DNA of 64,000 nucleotides from an uncultured Kordia sp. (GTDB lineage Bacteria > Bacteroidota > Bacteroidia > Flavobacteriales > Flavobacteriaceae). The stretch covers positions 558,001-622,000 of the forward strand of contig NZ_CANMEZ010000001.1 of assembly GCF_947496985.1 (NCBI RefSeq), in the 5' to 3' direction. Positions 26,072-35,733 of this stretch are shown piece by piece (within the stretch, counting starts at the first letter, position 1; every line of letters begins with the position of its first letter). Made by a program: the position numbers and the translations under genes. The notes beneath the pieces were generated by a model, which saw only the letters and a program-made list of their open reading frames with translations, did not search any database and had not been told where the DNA came from.

Positions 26072-27721
26072 ATGATGCATAAAAATAACAATTCTCTCCT
26101 ATATCTTGTCGGTTTGCTTATGTTAGTTTGCACGCAAGTGGTTGCACAAAATTTCACCAAACAAGATACATTGCGCGGTTCTATTACGACAGAACGTGCT
26201 TGGTGGGATTTGACACATTATCATTTAGATATTGAAGTAAAACCAACTCAACAAACAATTTCTGGAAGTAATACGATTCAGTATAAAGTAGTTTCTTCTA
26301 ATAAAAAGACACTTCAAATTGATTTACAATCGCCTTTACAAATTACGAAAGCAGTTCAGAATGGTACCGAATTAGAAGTTACTCATGATGGAAATGCGCA
26401 CTTTATTCATCTCGCGGAAGCGCAACAATTAGGAAAAGTATATAGTGTAATAGTTTTTTATGAAGGAAAACCTAAAGTTGCTAAAAACCCACCTTGGGAT
26501 GGCGGAATTACATGGAAAAAAGACAATAACGGATTGCCTTTTATAGCTTCTTCTTGCCAAGGATTGGGCGCAAGTGTTTGGTGGCCATGCAAAGATCATA
26601 TGTACGATGAAGTAGATAGCATGAAGATTAGTGTAACCGTTCCGAAAAACTTGATGAACGTTTCTAATGGGCGTTTAATTAAGACTGAAAAACGTGATGA
26701 AAACACAAAAACTTATCATTGGAATGTACAAAACCCAATTAATAATTATGGTATAAATATTAATATTGGAGATTATGTTCACTTTGGTGAAAAGTACACA
26801 GGTGAAAAAGGTGTTTTAGATATGGATTATTATGTATTGCGTGATAATTTAGCGAAAGCAAAAGAACAATTTAAAGATGCTAAACGCACTATGGAAGCCC
26901 TTGAACACTGGTTTGGTCCGTATCCGTTTTATGAAGACAGTTACAAGTTGATTGAAGCACCATATTTAGGCATGGAACATCAGAGTTCGGTAACGTATGG
27001 AAATGGTTATAAAAATGGTTATCAAGGCAAAGATTTAAGCAAAACGGGTTGGGGAATGAAGTTTGATTTTATTATTGTACACGAATCAGGACACGAATGG
27101 TTTGCCAATAATATTACCAATATTGACATTGCTGATATGTGGATTCATGAGAGTTTTACTGCCTATTCAGAGAATTTGTTTTTGAACTATTTTTATGGAA
27201 AAAAAGCAAGCGCTGCGTATGTAATTGGCACGCGAAAAAAAATTCAAAACGATAAACCTATTATTGGAATTTATAATGTAAATCATAGCGGCTCTGACGA
27301 TATGTATTATAAAGGAGCAAATATGTTGCATACGATTCGCCAAATTATTGATAATGATGAAAAATGGCGTCAAATTTTACGCGGATTGAACAGCGACTTT
27401 TATCATCAAACAGTGACAACCGAGCAGATTGAAAATTATATTAGTGAGAAATCTGGAATTGATTTATCTTCTGTATTTGATCAATATTTACGAATAACGG
27501 ACATTCCTGTTTTTTCTTATGCTATTGAAGGGAATGTTTTAAAATACCGTTGGCGAAACTGTGTAGATCATTTCAATATGCCCGTAAAAGTGGTTTTAAA
27601 CAAACAAGAAATTTGGTTAACACCGACAACTTCTTGGAATACTAAAATGCAAATGAATGCTATAAAATCTTTTGAAGTAAATGAAAACTTTTATGTAAAA
27701 ACTGAAGATAATTCTAAGTGA
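26072..27721 (+). CDS. M1-family zinc aminopeptidase, exported
   Basis: A 549-residue protein with an N-terminal signal (LLYLVGLLMLVCTQVVAQ). The zinc motif HESGH is at 337-341 with the third ligand Glu360 in WIHES, giving the canonical HExxH-x18-E of family M1. The exopeptidase-type motif upstream reads GMEHQS, a variant of GxMEN. It lacks the long C-terminal helical domain of ERAP-like enzymes and ends soon after the catalytic domain, which is usual for the short bacterial forms. Probable role: periplasmic release of N-terminal amino acids from peptides. Two adjacent ATG codons are possible starts. Confidence 0.92.
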   Translation: MMHKNNNSLLYLVGLLMLVCTQVVAQNFTKQDTLRGSITTERAWWDLTHYHLDIEVKPTQQTISGSNTIQYKVVSSNKKTLQIDLQSPLQITKAVQNGTELEVTHDGNAHFIHLAEAQQLGKVYSVIVFYEGKPKVAKNPPWDGGITWKKDNNGLPFIASSCQGLGASVWWPCKDHMYDEVDSMKISVTVPKNLMNVSNGRLIKTEKRDENTKTYHWNVQNPINNYGININIGDYVHFGEKYTGEKGVLDMDYYVLRDNLAKAKEQFKDAKRTMEALEHWFGPYPFYEDSYKLIEAPYLGMEHQSSVTYGNGYKNGYQGKDLSKTGWGMKFDFIIVHESGHEWFANNITNIDIADMWIHESFTAYSENLFLNYFYGKKASAAYVIGTRKKIQNDKPIIGIYNVNHSGSDDMYYKGANMLHTIRQIIDNDEKWRQILRGLNSDFYHQTVTTEQIENYISEKSGIDLSSVFDQYLRITDIPVFSYAIEGNVLKYRWRNCVDHFNMPVKVVLNKQEIWLTPTTSWNTKMQMNAIKSFEVNENFYVKTEDNSK

Positions 27722-27826
27722 TTTAAATTGAAAATTCAGAGTCAAGCTCAGCTAATACTACATAACTGAGCTCTCCTTATTTTTTAACACAAACGCCGAA
27801 ACAAACTAACTAAACAATTCAGTTAG

Positions 27827-29707
27827 TTACATGCTTTGAACGAAGTCTGTAAATACTTCTTTATGATGATCTAAGTCCATGTTTGCAGAAAGCGCTACAC
27901 GTGCAATATAATCTTTGTCACCTTCTTTGGTTGTTCCTTGTGTTGACGTTGCTGGGATTGTCCAATAACAACCTTTAAGCTGCCCGTAACTTACACAGTA
28001 TTTACTTTCATCAGGAATTTCGGTAATCATTAATTTGATTAATTTATGATTTAAAGCTCTTTTGTAAGCTTCTCTTTCTTCATCCGTATTTCCTTTTGTC
28101 GGAAGATCTAATGAAAATACAGAAGGCGTAAATCCTTGATTTGCCAATTCTTCAGAAACAAAATTTATTTTTGCCTTTGGTAATACCTTTTGAATAAAGT
28201 TTACGAATTCACGTGTATTCGTGTACGCATCGGCAATTCTTTGATTCATTGAAGGTAATTGCTTTGCTAATATTTCATATTGTAACGTAGTCGCTTCATT
28301 GTCGCACAATTGCAAGTGTGTTTCAATCTTTGTCATTAAACTAGCAGCTTTTTCATTTCCAACACAATAACCCGCCGTACACAAACCTCCACTTGGAAAT
28401 TTTGATCCACTTGCATATGAAATAGCCCTAACTGTTGAAAGTATTTCGCCTACCGCTAAGAAAAGTACATTAGGACAAAAAGTCTGATCTAAGATAAAAA
28501 CAGGATCAATAGCTACGTTACCATTTTTAGTTGCGCGTTCTTTTTCTAAAGCCTCTTTTAGTTTGACTAAATCCGGAACTTCGACTCTTGGATTTGTTGG
28601 AATTTCAGCAATGATGTATGGAACAGCATCTTCAGCGGCAACTTTATCCAGTACTGTATTGATACTTTTTACCATATCATTATCACCATCTACAGGCAAA
28701 TCTACTACTTCAACATTGTCAATACATGCTGCAACACGTCTTGCCTGATCATTCGTTCCACCGTAACAATTTGGAGGTACAATAAATTTAATATCTTTTC
28801 CTTTATGATTTTCTAATGCATCGTGCACAAGTCCCATCATAATGGCATATTGAATAGACAATCCGCTAGAACCTACTTGCGGATTTATATTGGTGCCTGT
28901 AATTTCTTTTATTGACGCTAACACTGATGATTTATTTTCACTCAACTTAGCAACAGTATTCGCTTCCGCATTGTTTTGCACTTTTTGAATAGAAGAATCT
29001 GCTATGAGTGCTTTTAAAGCAATTAAACAATTAGCAGGTGTCATTGCAATGGTTTCTCTTCTACGAACATGTTGAATTTCTGAAATATAACGCTCATTTT
29101 CTTCGCCATTGACTAGCAAAATACTACCAAGCGAATTATAGGATTTAATGTAGAAATCAATATTTGAATTAAGATCAAAACTAGCTATCGTTTCTTCTTC
29201 TGAATAGAAAATAGTACTTCCATCAAAAGCAGGAATTTTTGATTTATTTTCAATTTGTTTTACTTCAAACTGGTAACCATAAATGTTTTTCAATAGCTCA
29301 GTATTGAAAGCATTTGGCAATGCATCTGTGTAAACAATTTGCGTCTTTTTATTATCTAATAAGTTTCTTCTCAGAATTGCCAGAATAGGCGTTGTATTTG
29401 ACGAAAAACTAATGACGTTTTGAGCATTGACATTATGCAAATTAGCAATTCCCCATTCTAACACACATGATAATGGATGTCCTAAACGAATGTAATCATA
29501 AGCTGTTGGTAACTCATTAAGTGTTGTAGCTTCAGCATTATTGTTTTTATATAAATTTTCAAACTGTTCTAAAAACTCAACTTTAGCTAATTTTTCAGTA
29601 TAAATATCTAGACGATGCGTTGTTAATTTTAACCAATTTTCTGGCATATTCTTTACTACATCATTGATATAATTGAGCACTTTAGTGTCTTGCATAATTT
29701 CCTTCAT
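27827..29707 (-). CDS. large PLP-dependent enzyme of the Cys/Met-metabolism fold
   Basis: A TTG further upstream is open in frame, but ATG at 29707 (or 29695) is the likelier start, giving about 626 residues. The C-terminal half shows fold-type I PLP motifs: AEIPTNPRVEVPDL, comparable with ETPTNP of MetB-type enzymes, and a probable PLP lysine Lys436 in YASGSKFPSGG. The N-terminal 250 residues (with AYDYIRLGHPLSCVLEWGIANL) match nothing I can name. The family is generally annotated only as a PLP-dependent transferase or lyase; the substrate is unknown. It is roughly 250 residues longer than cystathionine gamma-synthase. Confidence 0.75.
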   Translation of the reverse strand: MKEIMQDTKVLNYINDVVKNMPENWLKLTTHRLDIYTEKLAKVEFLEQFENLYKNNNAEATTLNELPTAYDYIRLGHPLSCVLEWGIANLHNVNAQNVISFSSNTTPILAILRRNLLDNKKTQIVYTDALPNAFNTELLKNIYGYQFEVKQIENKSKIPAFDGSTIFYSEEETIASFDLNSNIDFYIKSYNSLGSILLVNGEENERYISEIQHVRRRETIAMTPANCLIALKALIADSSIQKVQNNAEANTVAKLSENKSSVLASIKEITGTNINPQVGSSGLSIQYAIMMGLVHDALENHKGKDIKFIVPPNCYGGTNDQARRVAACIDNVEVVDLPVDGDNDMVKSINTVLDKVAAEDAVPYIIAEIPTNPRVEVPDLVKLKEALEKERATKNGNVAIDPVFILDQTFCPNVLFLAVGEILSTVRAISYASGSKFPSGGLCTAGYCVGNEKAASLMTKIETHLQLCDNEATTLQYEILAKQLPSMNQRIADAYTNTREFVNFIQKVLPKAKINFVSEELANQGFTPSVFSLDLPTKGNTDEEREAYKRALNHKLIKLMITEIPDESKYCVSYGQLKGCYWTIPATSTQGTTKEGDKDYIARVALSANMDLDHHKEVFTDFVQSM

Positions 29708-29840
29708 TAGATAAGTTGGCAAGTTACATTAATTAGACTTTTTTTAAAAGCGTTACGGGACGTTTTGTCGAAGTAATCTTTGTATTCTTACATTAATAAT
29801 ATAGCTTTAAAATAGAATATTCAGCATTACCATTTTACAA

Positions 29841-31082
29841 CTATTTCTTTTGCAACTTCTTAACCAAGGTTCCAACAGTTAACCCTTGAATTAGGATAGA
29901 AAATATTACTACAACATACGTTATCACTAAAAATAAGTCGCGGTGCATTTCCGCTGTTAATCCTAAAGCAAGCGCTATAGAGATTCCACCACGCAATCCA
30001 CCCCAAGTCATAATAAGATTTGTTTTTGGGACAAAATCGAGTCGTTTTTCAAAGAATTTTATTGGGAATAATAAAGATATATATCTACAAGCTAACACTA
30101 TTGGAATGGCAACTAATCCGGCAACCACATATTTTACTTCAAAGACAATTACTAACATTTCCATTCCTATCAATACAAATAAAATTGTGTTTAATAGGAT
30201 ATCTATTAACTCCCAAAATTTATCTACATAGGTTTCTGTTACTCTTGACATCGCCGTTCCACGAACTGTGTCATTTCCAACAATCAATCCGGCAGTAACC
30301 ATTGCTAACGGAGCAGATACGTGTAATTTATGTGCAATTGCAGTTCCTGCCATTACAGCGGCTAATGTAATGATAACTTCAATATCATAATCGTCAATCG
30401 ATTTTAATAATCTATAGGTAATCCAACCTAAAAAACCTCCTAATGCAATTCCTCCAATCACTTCCAAACCAAACAATTTGGCAACATCTGCAACGCTTAC
30501 GTTTCCAGCTCCTGAGGACGCAATTTGAAATATAGTTAGAAAAATAACCACACCAACACCATCATTAAACAAAGATTCGCCCACAATTTTGACTTCTAGT
30601 TTTTTAGGAACACCTGCCTTTTTTAAGATTCCCAACACCGCAATTGGATCCGTTGGAGATATTAATGCACCAAAGAGTAAACAATAGATAAAGTTAACTT
30701 CTAAACCTGTCAACATTAATACATAATACATGACAATTCCTACCAAAAATGTTGAAGCCAATACGCCTAAAGTTGCAAATACTAATACTGGCCAACGCTG
30801 TACTTTTAGTTGTTCAAAGTTGGTATGTAACGCACCTGCAAAGAGTAAAAAACTCAGCATAATATCGAGTAATACACTTTTAAAATCTATTTGTGTGATG
30901 ATATATTTTTCCGCATTTAGTAGCGTTGCATCAAAATAACTTAACCCAAATACCGCAAGCGTAAATACAATGGTTATTAACATTAAACCAATTGTATTCG
31001 GAAGTTTTAAGAAACGAACATTGATGTATCCAAAAATTGCAGCTAGCGAAACAAGGATTGTAATGATTAAAAAATAGTCCAT
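29841..31082 (-). CDS. sodium:proton antiporter, CPA1/NhaP type
   Basis: A 413-residue inner-membrane protein with about 11-12 hydrophobic segments. The family signatures are [20 protein letters not shown] and [21 protein letters not shown], the latter holding the ND pair typical of electroneutral CPA1 exchangers, plus [20 protein letters not shown]. It would exchange Na+ (or K+) for H+, a common need for marine bacteria. There is no large cytoplasmic C-terminal domain. Its ATG lies one base from the stop of the DinB gene on the same strand, so the two are probably co-transcribed. Confidence 0.92.
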   Translation of the reverse strand: MDYFLIITILVSLAAIFGYINVRFLKLPNTIGLMLITIVFTLAVFGLSYFDATLLNAEKYIITQIDFKSVLLDIMLSFLLFAGALHTNFEQLKVQRWPVLVFATLGVLASTFLVGIVMYYVLMLTGLEVNFIYCLLFGALISPTDPIAVLGILKKAGVPKKLEVKIVGESLFNDGVGVVIFLTIFQIASSGAGNVSVADVAKLFGLEVIGGIALGGFLGWITYRLLKSIDDYDIEVIITLAAVMAGTAIAHKLHVSAPLAMVTAGLIVGNDTVRGTAMSRVTETYVDKFWELIDILLNTILFVLIGMEMLVIVFEVKYVVAGLVAIPIVLACRYISLLFPIKFFEKRLDFVPKTNLIMTWGGLRGGISIALALGLTAEMHRDLFLVITYVVVIFSILIQGLTVGTLVKKLQKK

Positions 31083-31083
31083 A

Positions 31084-31539
31084 TTATAATGCTTTTTTAA
31101 GTGCTAAAATGTATCCAAAATGAATACCTTCATGAACATTGTTAAATTCAATAGCTTCCTCTACACTATTTAAAACAATTCCTGTGCTAATCGTATATTC
31201 ATTGAATGTTTTGAAAATTTTGGCTTCCAAATCTTTTTCTAACTGAAGTAGTAAGCTGTCCATCAAGGTTGTGATTTCATTTACTTCTGCTTGCGTCACA
31301 TTGCCTTCAGGCTTTGTTTTATTTTTATATTTCAAAATCATTTCTTCTGAAACATACGTTGGCAAACCTGACAATCTGTACACTAATAATTGTTGTGTCA
31401 CCAAAATATGAGCAATATTCCAAATGATATTGTTTGAGAATCCTTCTGGTATTTTATTTAAGTCATCTAGTGATAATTCTGTTAAAAATCGTTTTATAAC
31501 TGCTCTGTTCTTTTGTGTAATCGTTCGTGTAAAATTCAT
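31084..31539 (-). CDS. DinB-family protein
   Basis: The start at 31539 ([19 protein letters not shown]) is chosen because other flavobacterial members begin just before the RKNRAFLAKFL-like segment; the frame is open 19 codons further upstream. The 151-residue product is all-helical and carries candidate metal-binding histidines in IWNIAHIL and [10 protein letters not shown], as in DinB/YfiT four-helix-bundle proteins. These are metal-dependent thiol transferases or hydrolases in some cases; here the substrate is unknown. It precedes the antiporter gene and is divergent from the ArsC-like gene. Confidence 0.82.
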   Translation of the reverse strand: MNFTRTITQKNRAVIKRFLTELSLDDLNKIPEGFSNNIIWNIAHILVTQQLLVYRLSGLPTYVSEEMILKYKNKTKPEGNVTQAEVNEITTLMDSLLLQLEKDLEAKIFKTFNEYTISTGIVLNSVEEAIEFNNVHEGIHFGYILALKKAL

Positions 31540-31643
31540 TTGGTATAATTTTCTTAAAAGTAGTATTTTTTTAGTCGAAATGAATTTTCTTTGCATAAGT
31601 TTTACAACACATTTGTATCATCTTTTTTTAAAATTTCAAACCT

Positions 31644-31994
31644 GTGAAGAAAATATATCATTTAAAGACCTGTAATACGTGTCAGCGAATCCTTAAAGAA
31701 ATTCAACCAACTTCCGATTTTGTGCTTCAAGGAATTAAAGAAGAGGAAATTACCGTAAAACAATTGGAAGAAATGCATGCCCTTTCAGGTAGCTACGAAG
31801 CTTTGTTTAGCAAACGTGCACAGTTGTATAAAAAAATGGATTTAAAGAATCAAAATTTGACTGAGGAAGATTACAAACAGTATATTTTAGAACATTATAC
31901 TTTTTTAAAGCGTCCAGTAATTATTGTAGATGATCAAATTTTCATTGGAAATTCTGCAAAAACTGTCGCAGCTGCCAAAGAAGCCATTTCATAA
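31644..31994 (+). CDS. ArsC/Spx-like thioredoxin-fold protein
   Basis: A 116-residue protein starting at GTG (no ATG is available downstream and a stop lies shortly upstream). It contains the active-site-type motif CNTCQRIL at about 10-17 and the ArsC-like signature LKRPVIIVDDQIFIG. It therefore resembles the glutaredoxin-dependent arsenate reductase family and the YffB-like reductases, but there is no ars operon here, so arsenate is not an assured substrate. Its stop is immediately followed by the EamA gene start, and the next gene overlaps in turn, so the three genes form an operon. Confidence 0.85.
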   Translation: MKKIYHLKTCNTCQRILKEIQPTSDFVLQGIKEEEITVKQLEEMHALSGSYEALFSKRAQLYKKMDLKNQNLTEEDYKQYILEHYTFLKRPVIIVDDQIFIGNSAKTVAAAKEAIS

Positions 31995-32891
31995 ATGATG
32001 TCAAAAAAAAACTTTGCTTTTGTTGCAGCCTTTATGGTTCAAGTGTTTTATGGCGTTACATTTACATTTGCTGCTGATGTACTAAAAGGCGGTTATATAA
32101 AACCGTTCGGATTTATTTTGCTGCGCGTAGTTGGTGCTGCTGTTTTATTTTGGATTTTTAGCATTTTTGCTCCTAAAGAAAAGATTGACAGAAAAGATTA
32201 TATCACCTTCTTTTTAGCGTCTATTTTCGGAATTGCACTTAACATGCTTACCTTTTTTAAAGGACTCAAATACACAACACCTATTCATGCTTCGGTAATT
32301 ATGGTAGTTGTACCAATTATTGTACTTATACTATCTGCAATTTTTCTAAAAGAAAAGATTATCCCTAAAAAGATAATCGGAATTATTTTAGGACTTTCAG
32401 GCGCTGTTGTATTAAGTGTTTATGGTAAGTCTGCAGTAGGTTCAGATAATATTTTGCTTGGAAATTTCTTGGTATTCATCAATGCGGTTTCTTATAGTAT
32501 TTACATCATTATTATTAAAAAGTTAAGCGTAAAGTATCATCCATTTACGTTTATTAAATGGTTGTTTTTATTTGGAAGCATCTTAGTATTACCATTCGGT
32601 TTTTCAGAATTAAAAGCAGTTGATTGGACCACATTTTCACCATATATTATTTTCGAAACTTTATTTGTAATTATTGGTGCTACCTTTGCGACATATTTAC
32701 TAAACCCATTAGCACTGAAACAGTTAAAAGCATCTACTGTAAGTACATTTTTGTACATTCAACCTGTAATTGCAGGGATTTTTGCTATAATTATGGGTAG
32801 TGATTCCCTAAATTTCATTAAAATTGTAGCGGCTTCGTTGATTTTTGCTGGAGTCTATCTCGTTTCAATGAACAAAGCCAAGGCTAGCTAA
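31995..32891 (+). CDS. EamA/DMT-superfamily transporter
   Basis: A 298-residue membrane protein with ten predicted membrane segments in two EamA repeats (MVQVFYGVTFTFAADVLKGG, and later NAVSYSIYIIIIKKLSVKYH). Proteins of the drug/metabolite transporter superfamily move small molecules such as amino acids or metabolites; the substrate cannot be told from sequence. The ATG follows the upstream stop directly, and its own TAA overlaps the ATG of the GNAT gene (TAATG), indicating translational coupling. Confidence 0.9.
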   Translation: MMSKKNFAFVAAFMVQVFYGVTFTFAADVLKGGYIKPFGFILLRVVGAAVLFWIFSIFAPKEKIDRKDYITFFLASIFGIALNMLTFFKGLKYTTPIHASVIMVVVPIIVLILSAIFLKEKIIPKKIIGIILGLSGAVVLSVYGKSAVGSDNILLGNFLVFINAVSYSIYIIIIKKLSVKYHPFTFIKWLFLFGSILVLPFGFSELKAVDWTTFSPYIIFETLFVIIGATFATYLLNPLALKQLKASTVSTFLYIQPVIAGIFAIIMGSDSLNFIKIVAASLIFAGVYLVSMNKAKAS

Positions 32892-34033
32892 TGAGTAATA
32901 CAAACGCACTTTTTTTTAATGCCGTAAATGATATTCCGCAAGAATATTGGCAACAATTACAATGCACAGAAAACACATATTATACACCTGAATTTTTGCA
33001 TGCATACGAAATTGCAAACGATGATATTGTGTGTAGATATATTGTTATTGTGAATAAAAAGCAAGAAGCCACAGCGTTTGCCATTACACAATTAGTAACG
33101 ATTCCAATAGAAACTATTACACAAAACATTAAGATCTCTGATACGTTTAAAAAACGACTTAACGGATTGTTTTGTAATAGTACTGCACGTATTTTATTTT
33201 GTGGAAATATCTTTTTGAGTGGTGAGTATGGAACTTTTATAAAAGATGGAGAAGATATCAATATAATGTTTCATGCACTTGCAAAAGCATTGAAAAAGTT
33301 GATGAAAAACACCAAAAGGTTACAAGCTGTCTTTGTAAAAGACTTTAAAAAATCGTCCTTAACACTTACAGATCAATTACAAGATTATAAATATGCCCCC
33401 ATGAAAGTGGAACCAAATATGATCATTACATTACAACCTGAATGGAAATCTTTTGATGATTATAAAAATGCTTTAAAATCTAAATATAGAGTCAAAGCGA
33501 ATAAGGCAGATAAAAAAAGTAAAAATCTTATCGTAAAGCAGTTTACTGCACAAGAAATAGAAAATCACAAAAGTGAACTGCAAGCATTGTATGAAAACAC
33601 GATTGCCAACGCCAATTTCAATGCGCAAGTATTAAATTTAAATACTTATACACACTTAAAAGCAAGCTATGGTGATCAATTTATTGTAAAAGGATATTTC
33701 TTAGAAGATAAACTCATTGGTTTCTTGTCTGCCATGGTAAATCAGGAAAACTTGGATGCACATTTTATCGGATTGGATTATTCTATGAATAAAGAATATG
33801 CTATTTATCCACGTATTTTAAATGACTATGTACGTTTAGGAATTCAGCACCAGGCAACACGTATCAATTTGGGAAGAACTGCTTCTGAAATTAAAAGTAC
33901 ACTTGGCGCGAAACCACAAGATTTGACCTGCTACATTCGTCATAAAAAACCACTTTTAAACGCTGCCATGCGACCTTTCATCAAAAACATTAAGATCAAA
34001 TCTTTTAAAGAGCATAAGCCTTTTAAAGAGTAA
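32891..34033 (+). CDS. GNAT/FemAB-like acetyltransferase, unknown substrate
   Basis: A 380-residue protein. The region from about 230 on (ENTIANANFNAQVLNLNTYT, FIVKGYFLEDKLIGFLSAMV, LDYSMNKEYAIYPRILNDYV) has the strand-helix pattern of GNAT or FemAB folds, as in the BioF2-like acetyltransferase group. The N-terminal half is another poorly conserved domain. No substrate is evident. It is the last gene of the ArsC-EamA-GNAT operon and converges with gapN. Confidence 0.65.
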   Translation: MSNTNALFFNAVNDIPQEYWQQLQCTENTYYTPEFLHAYEIANDDIVCRYIVIVNKKQEATAFAITQLVTIPIETITQNIKISDTFKKRLNGLFCNSTARILFCGNIFLSGEYGTFIKDGEDINIMFHALAKALKKLMKNTKRLQAVFVKDFKKSSLTLTDQLQDYKYAPMKVEPNMIITLQPEWKSFDDYKNALKSKYRVKANKADKKSKNLIVKQFTAQEIENHKSELQALYENTIANANFNAQVLNLNTYTHLKASYGDQFIVKGYFLEDKLIGFLSAMVNQENLDAHFIGLDYSMNKEYAIYPRILNDYVRLGIQHQATRINLGRTASEIKSTLGAKPQDLTCYIRHKKPLLNAAMRPFIKNIKIKSFKEHKPFKE

Positions 34034-34065
34034 TTTAGACTTGCTTGGGTATTCTTAAAACAACA

Positions 34066-34106
34066 TGAAAAAAAGCACTAAACTTTATATATAAAGTTTA
34101 GTGCTT
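34066..34106 (-). terminator. perfect 34-base palindrome, terminator of the gapN end
   Basis: AAGCACTAAACTTTATA at 34073-34089 is followed by its exact reverse complement to 34106. On the minus strand a run of seven T follows, so it suits the end of the ilv-gapN transcript; the plus-strand T run is short. It may also act weakly for the GNAT operon. Confidence 0.85.
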
Positions 34107-34111
34107 GATGT

Positions 34112-34140
34112 GAGATGCTGAATCAAGTTCAGCATGACGC
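34112..34140 (+). repeat. dispersed hairpin element (GAGAT-stem-ATGAC type), copy 1
   Basis: GAG, stem ATGCTGAA (34115-34122), loop TCAAG, stem TTCAGCAT (34128-34135), then GACG. It is one of six similar elements in this window with different but self-complementary stems. Confidence 0.65.
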
Positions 34141-34145
34141 TCTGC

Positions 34146-35723
34146 TTACAGAATATAATCAGTACTTACAAAATTGGAAGCTCTGGTTTGTAACAATTCG
34201 GTTAAAATTGCATTGTTATACTCGTTGTCTTTTGAAGCCACAAAGGTTCTGATTGAAAACGAACGCAACGCATCATGTACACTTAATGTAGCCACCGCAG
34301 AATCTTTTCTTCCCGTAAACGGATATACATCTGGTCCACGCTGACACGAACTGTTTAAGTTTACACGACATACCAAGTTAACCAAGGTATCAATCAACGG
34401 CGCTAAGGTGTTTACATCTTTTCCAAACAAACTTACTTGCTGACCGTAGTTGGAAGCTGCCATATCATCCAAAGGTTCTTCAATATCTGAAAAAGGAATT
34501 ATTGGAATTACAGGTCCAAATTGTTCTTCTTCATATACACGCATCGCTTTCGTTACCGGATATAATACTGCTGGAAAAATATAATTTTCAGTTGTTTTCC
34601 CTCCTTTTTTATTAATGATTTTTGCACCTTTTTCGGTAGCATCATCTATCAATTCTTGAATGTATGCAGGTTTATCAGGTTCTGGCAATGGTGTTAATTT
34701 TGCGCCAGCTTCCCAAGGATTTCCAAATTGTAACGCATCAACTTTTTCAGAAAAACGCTTGTTAAACTCATCCACAATAGCTTCATGCACATATAATACT
34801 TTCAAAGCCGTACAACGTTGCCCATTGAACGAAGTGGTTCCCGCAATACATTCGCTGATTGCTAAATCTAAATCTGCATCTTTGAGTACAATTGCTGGAT
34901 TTTTAGCTTCTAAGCCTAATACCATTCGCAAACGGTTACTTTTTGGATGTACACTTTGCAAAGCATTGGCAGATTTACTGTTTCCTATTAAAGCCAAGAC
35001 ATCTACACGACCATCTTTCATAATTGGCGATGCAACGGTTCTTCCACGTCCGTAGATAATATTTACAACACCTTTTGGAAAGCTATTTTGAAACGCTTCC
35101 AATAAAGGAGAGAGTAATAAAACACCAAACTTTGCAGGTTTGAAAATGGTTGTATTTCCCATAATAATGGCAGGAATCAACAAGGCAAAAGTTTCGTTTA
35201 ACGGATAGTTATACGGTCCAAGACATAATACAACACCTAATGGTCCACGACGAATGTGCGCGTTGACGCCACCGTGTTTTTCAAACTTGGCACTATCACG
35301 ATCCATTTGTGTATAATCTTCAATGGTATCGTAAATGTATTCAACCGTTCTGTCAAATTCTTTTTCAGAATCGGCTAAGTTTTTACCTATTTCCCACATT
35401 AAAAGCTTTACAATTTCATCGCGTTTGGTTTTCATTTGTTCTACAAATTTTTCCATACACGCAATTCTGTCTACAACTTTCATTGTTGGCCACAAACCTT
35501 GTCCTTTGCTATAGGCATTAACGGCTGCGTCTAGTGCTTCTAGCGCTTCCGTTTCTCCTAACGTAGGAATGGTTCCGAGTAATGTGGGTTGATAGGTTTC
35601 AGTAGAAGAAATGGTAGAATACACTTCAGATGTTGTACCTGTCCATTCTTTTAATTTACCATCTACTAAATATGTATTTTGAGTTATTGTTTCTTTTATT
35701 TGATACTGTTCGGGAATGTTCAT
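34146..35723 (-). CDS. gapN: NADP-dependent glyceraldehyde-3-phosphate dehydrogenase, non-phosphorylating
   Basis: An aldehyde dehydrogenase of 525 residues resembling GapN, which oxidises glyceraldehyde 3-phosphate directly to 3-phosphoglycerate and reduces NADP+. Visible marks are [18 protein letters not shown] with the oxyanion-type Asn, catalytic Glu in [20 protein letters not shown], catalytic Cys in [19 protein letters not shown], and [14 protein letters not shown]. It lies ten bases downstream of ilvA on the same strand, so it is probably transcribed with it. The context suggests NADPH supply for ketol-acid reductoisomerase, an inference. Other aldehyde dehydrogenase subfamilies are possible. 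Confidence 0.85.
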   Translation of the reverse strand: MNIPEQYQIKETITQNTYLVDGKLKEWTGTTSEVYSTISSTETYQPTLLGTIPTLGETEALEALDAAVNAYSKGQGLWPTMKVVDRIACMEKFVEQMKTKRDEIVKLLMWEIGKNLADSEKEFDRTVEYIYDTIEDYTQMDRDSAKFEKHGGVNAHIRRGPLGVVLCLGPYNYPLNETFALLIPAIIMGNTTIFKPAKFGVLLLSPLLEAFQNSFPKGVVNIIYGRGRTVASPIMKDGRVDVLALIGNSKSANALQSVHPKSNRLRMVLGLEAKNPAIVLKDADLDLAISECIAGTTSFNGQRCTALKVLYVHEAIVDEFNKRFSEKVDALQFGNPWEAGAKLTPLPEPDKPAYIQELIDDATEKGAKIINKKGGKTTENYIFPAVLYPVTKAMRVYEEEQFGPVIPIIPFSDIEEPLDDMAASNYGQQVSLFGKDVNTLAPLIDTLVNLVCRVNLNSSCQRGPDVYPFTGRKDSAVATLSVHDALRSFSIRTFVASKDNEYNNAILTELLQTRASNFVSTDYIL

Positions 35724-35733
35724 AAGGTTTTTT

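Noticed and set aside
31644-31994. Arsenic resistance operon
   Set aside because: Only an ArsC-like fold is present; no arsR, arsB or acr3 gene is nearby and the neighbours are an EamA transporter and a GNAT protein.
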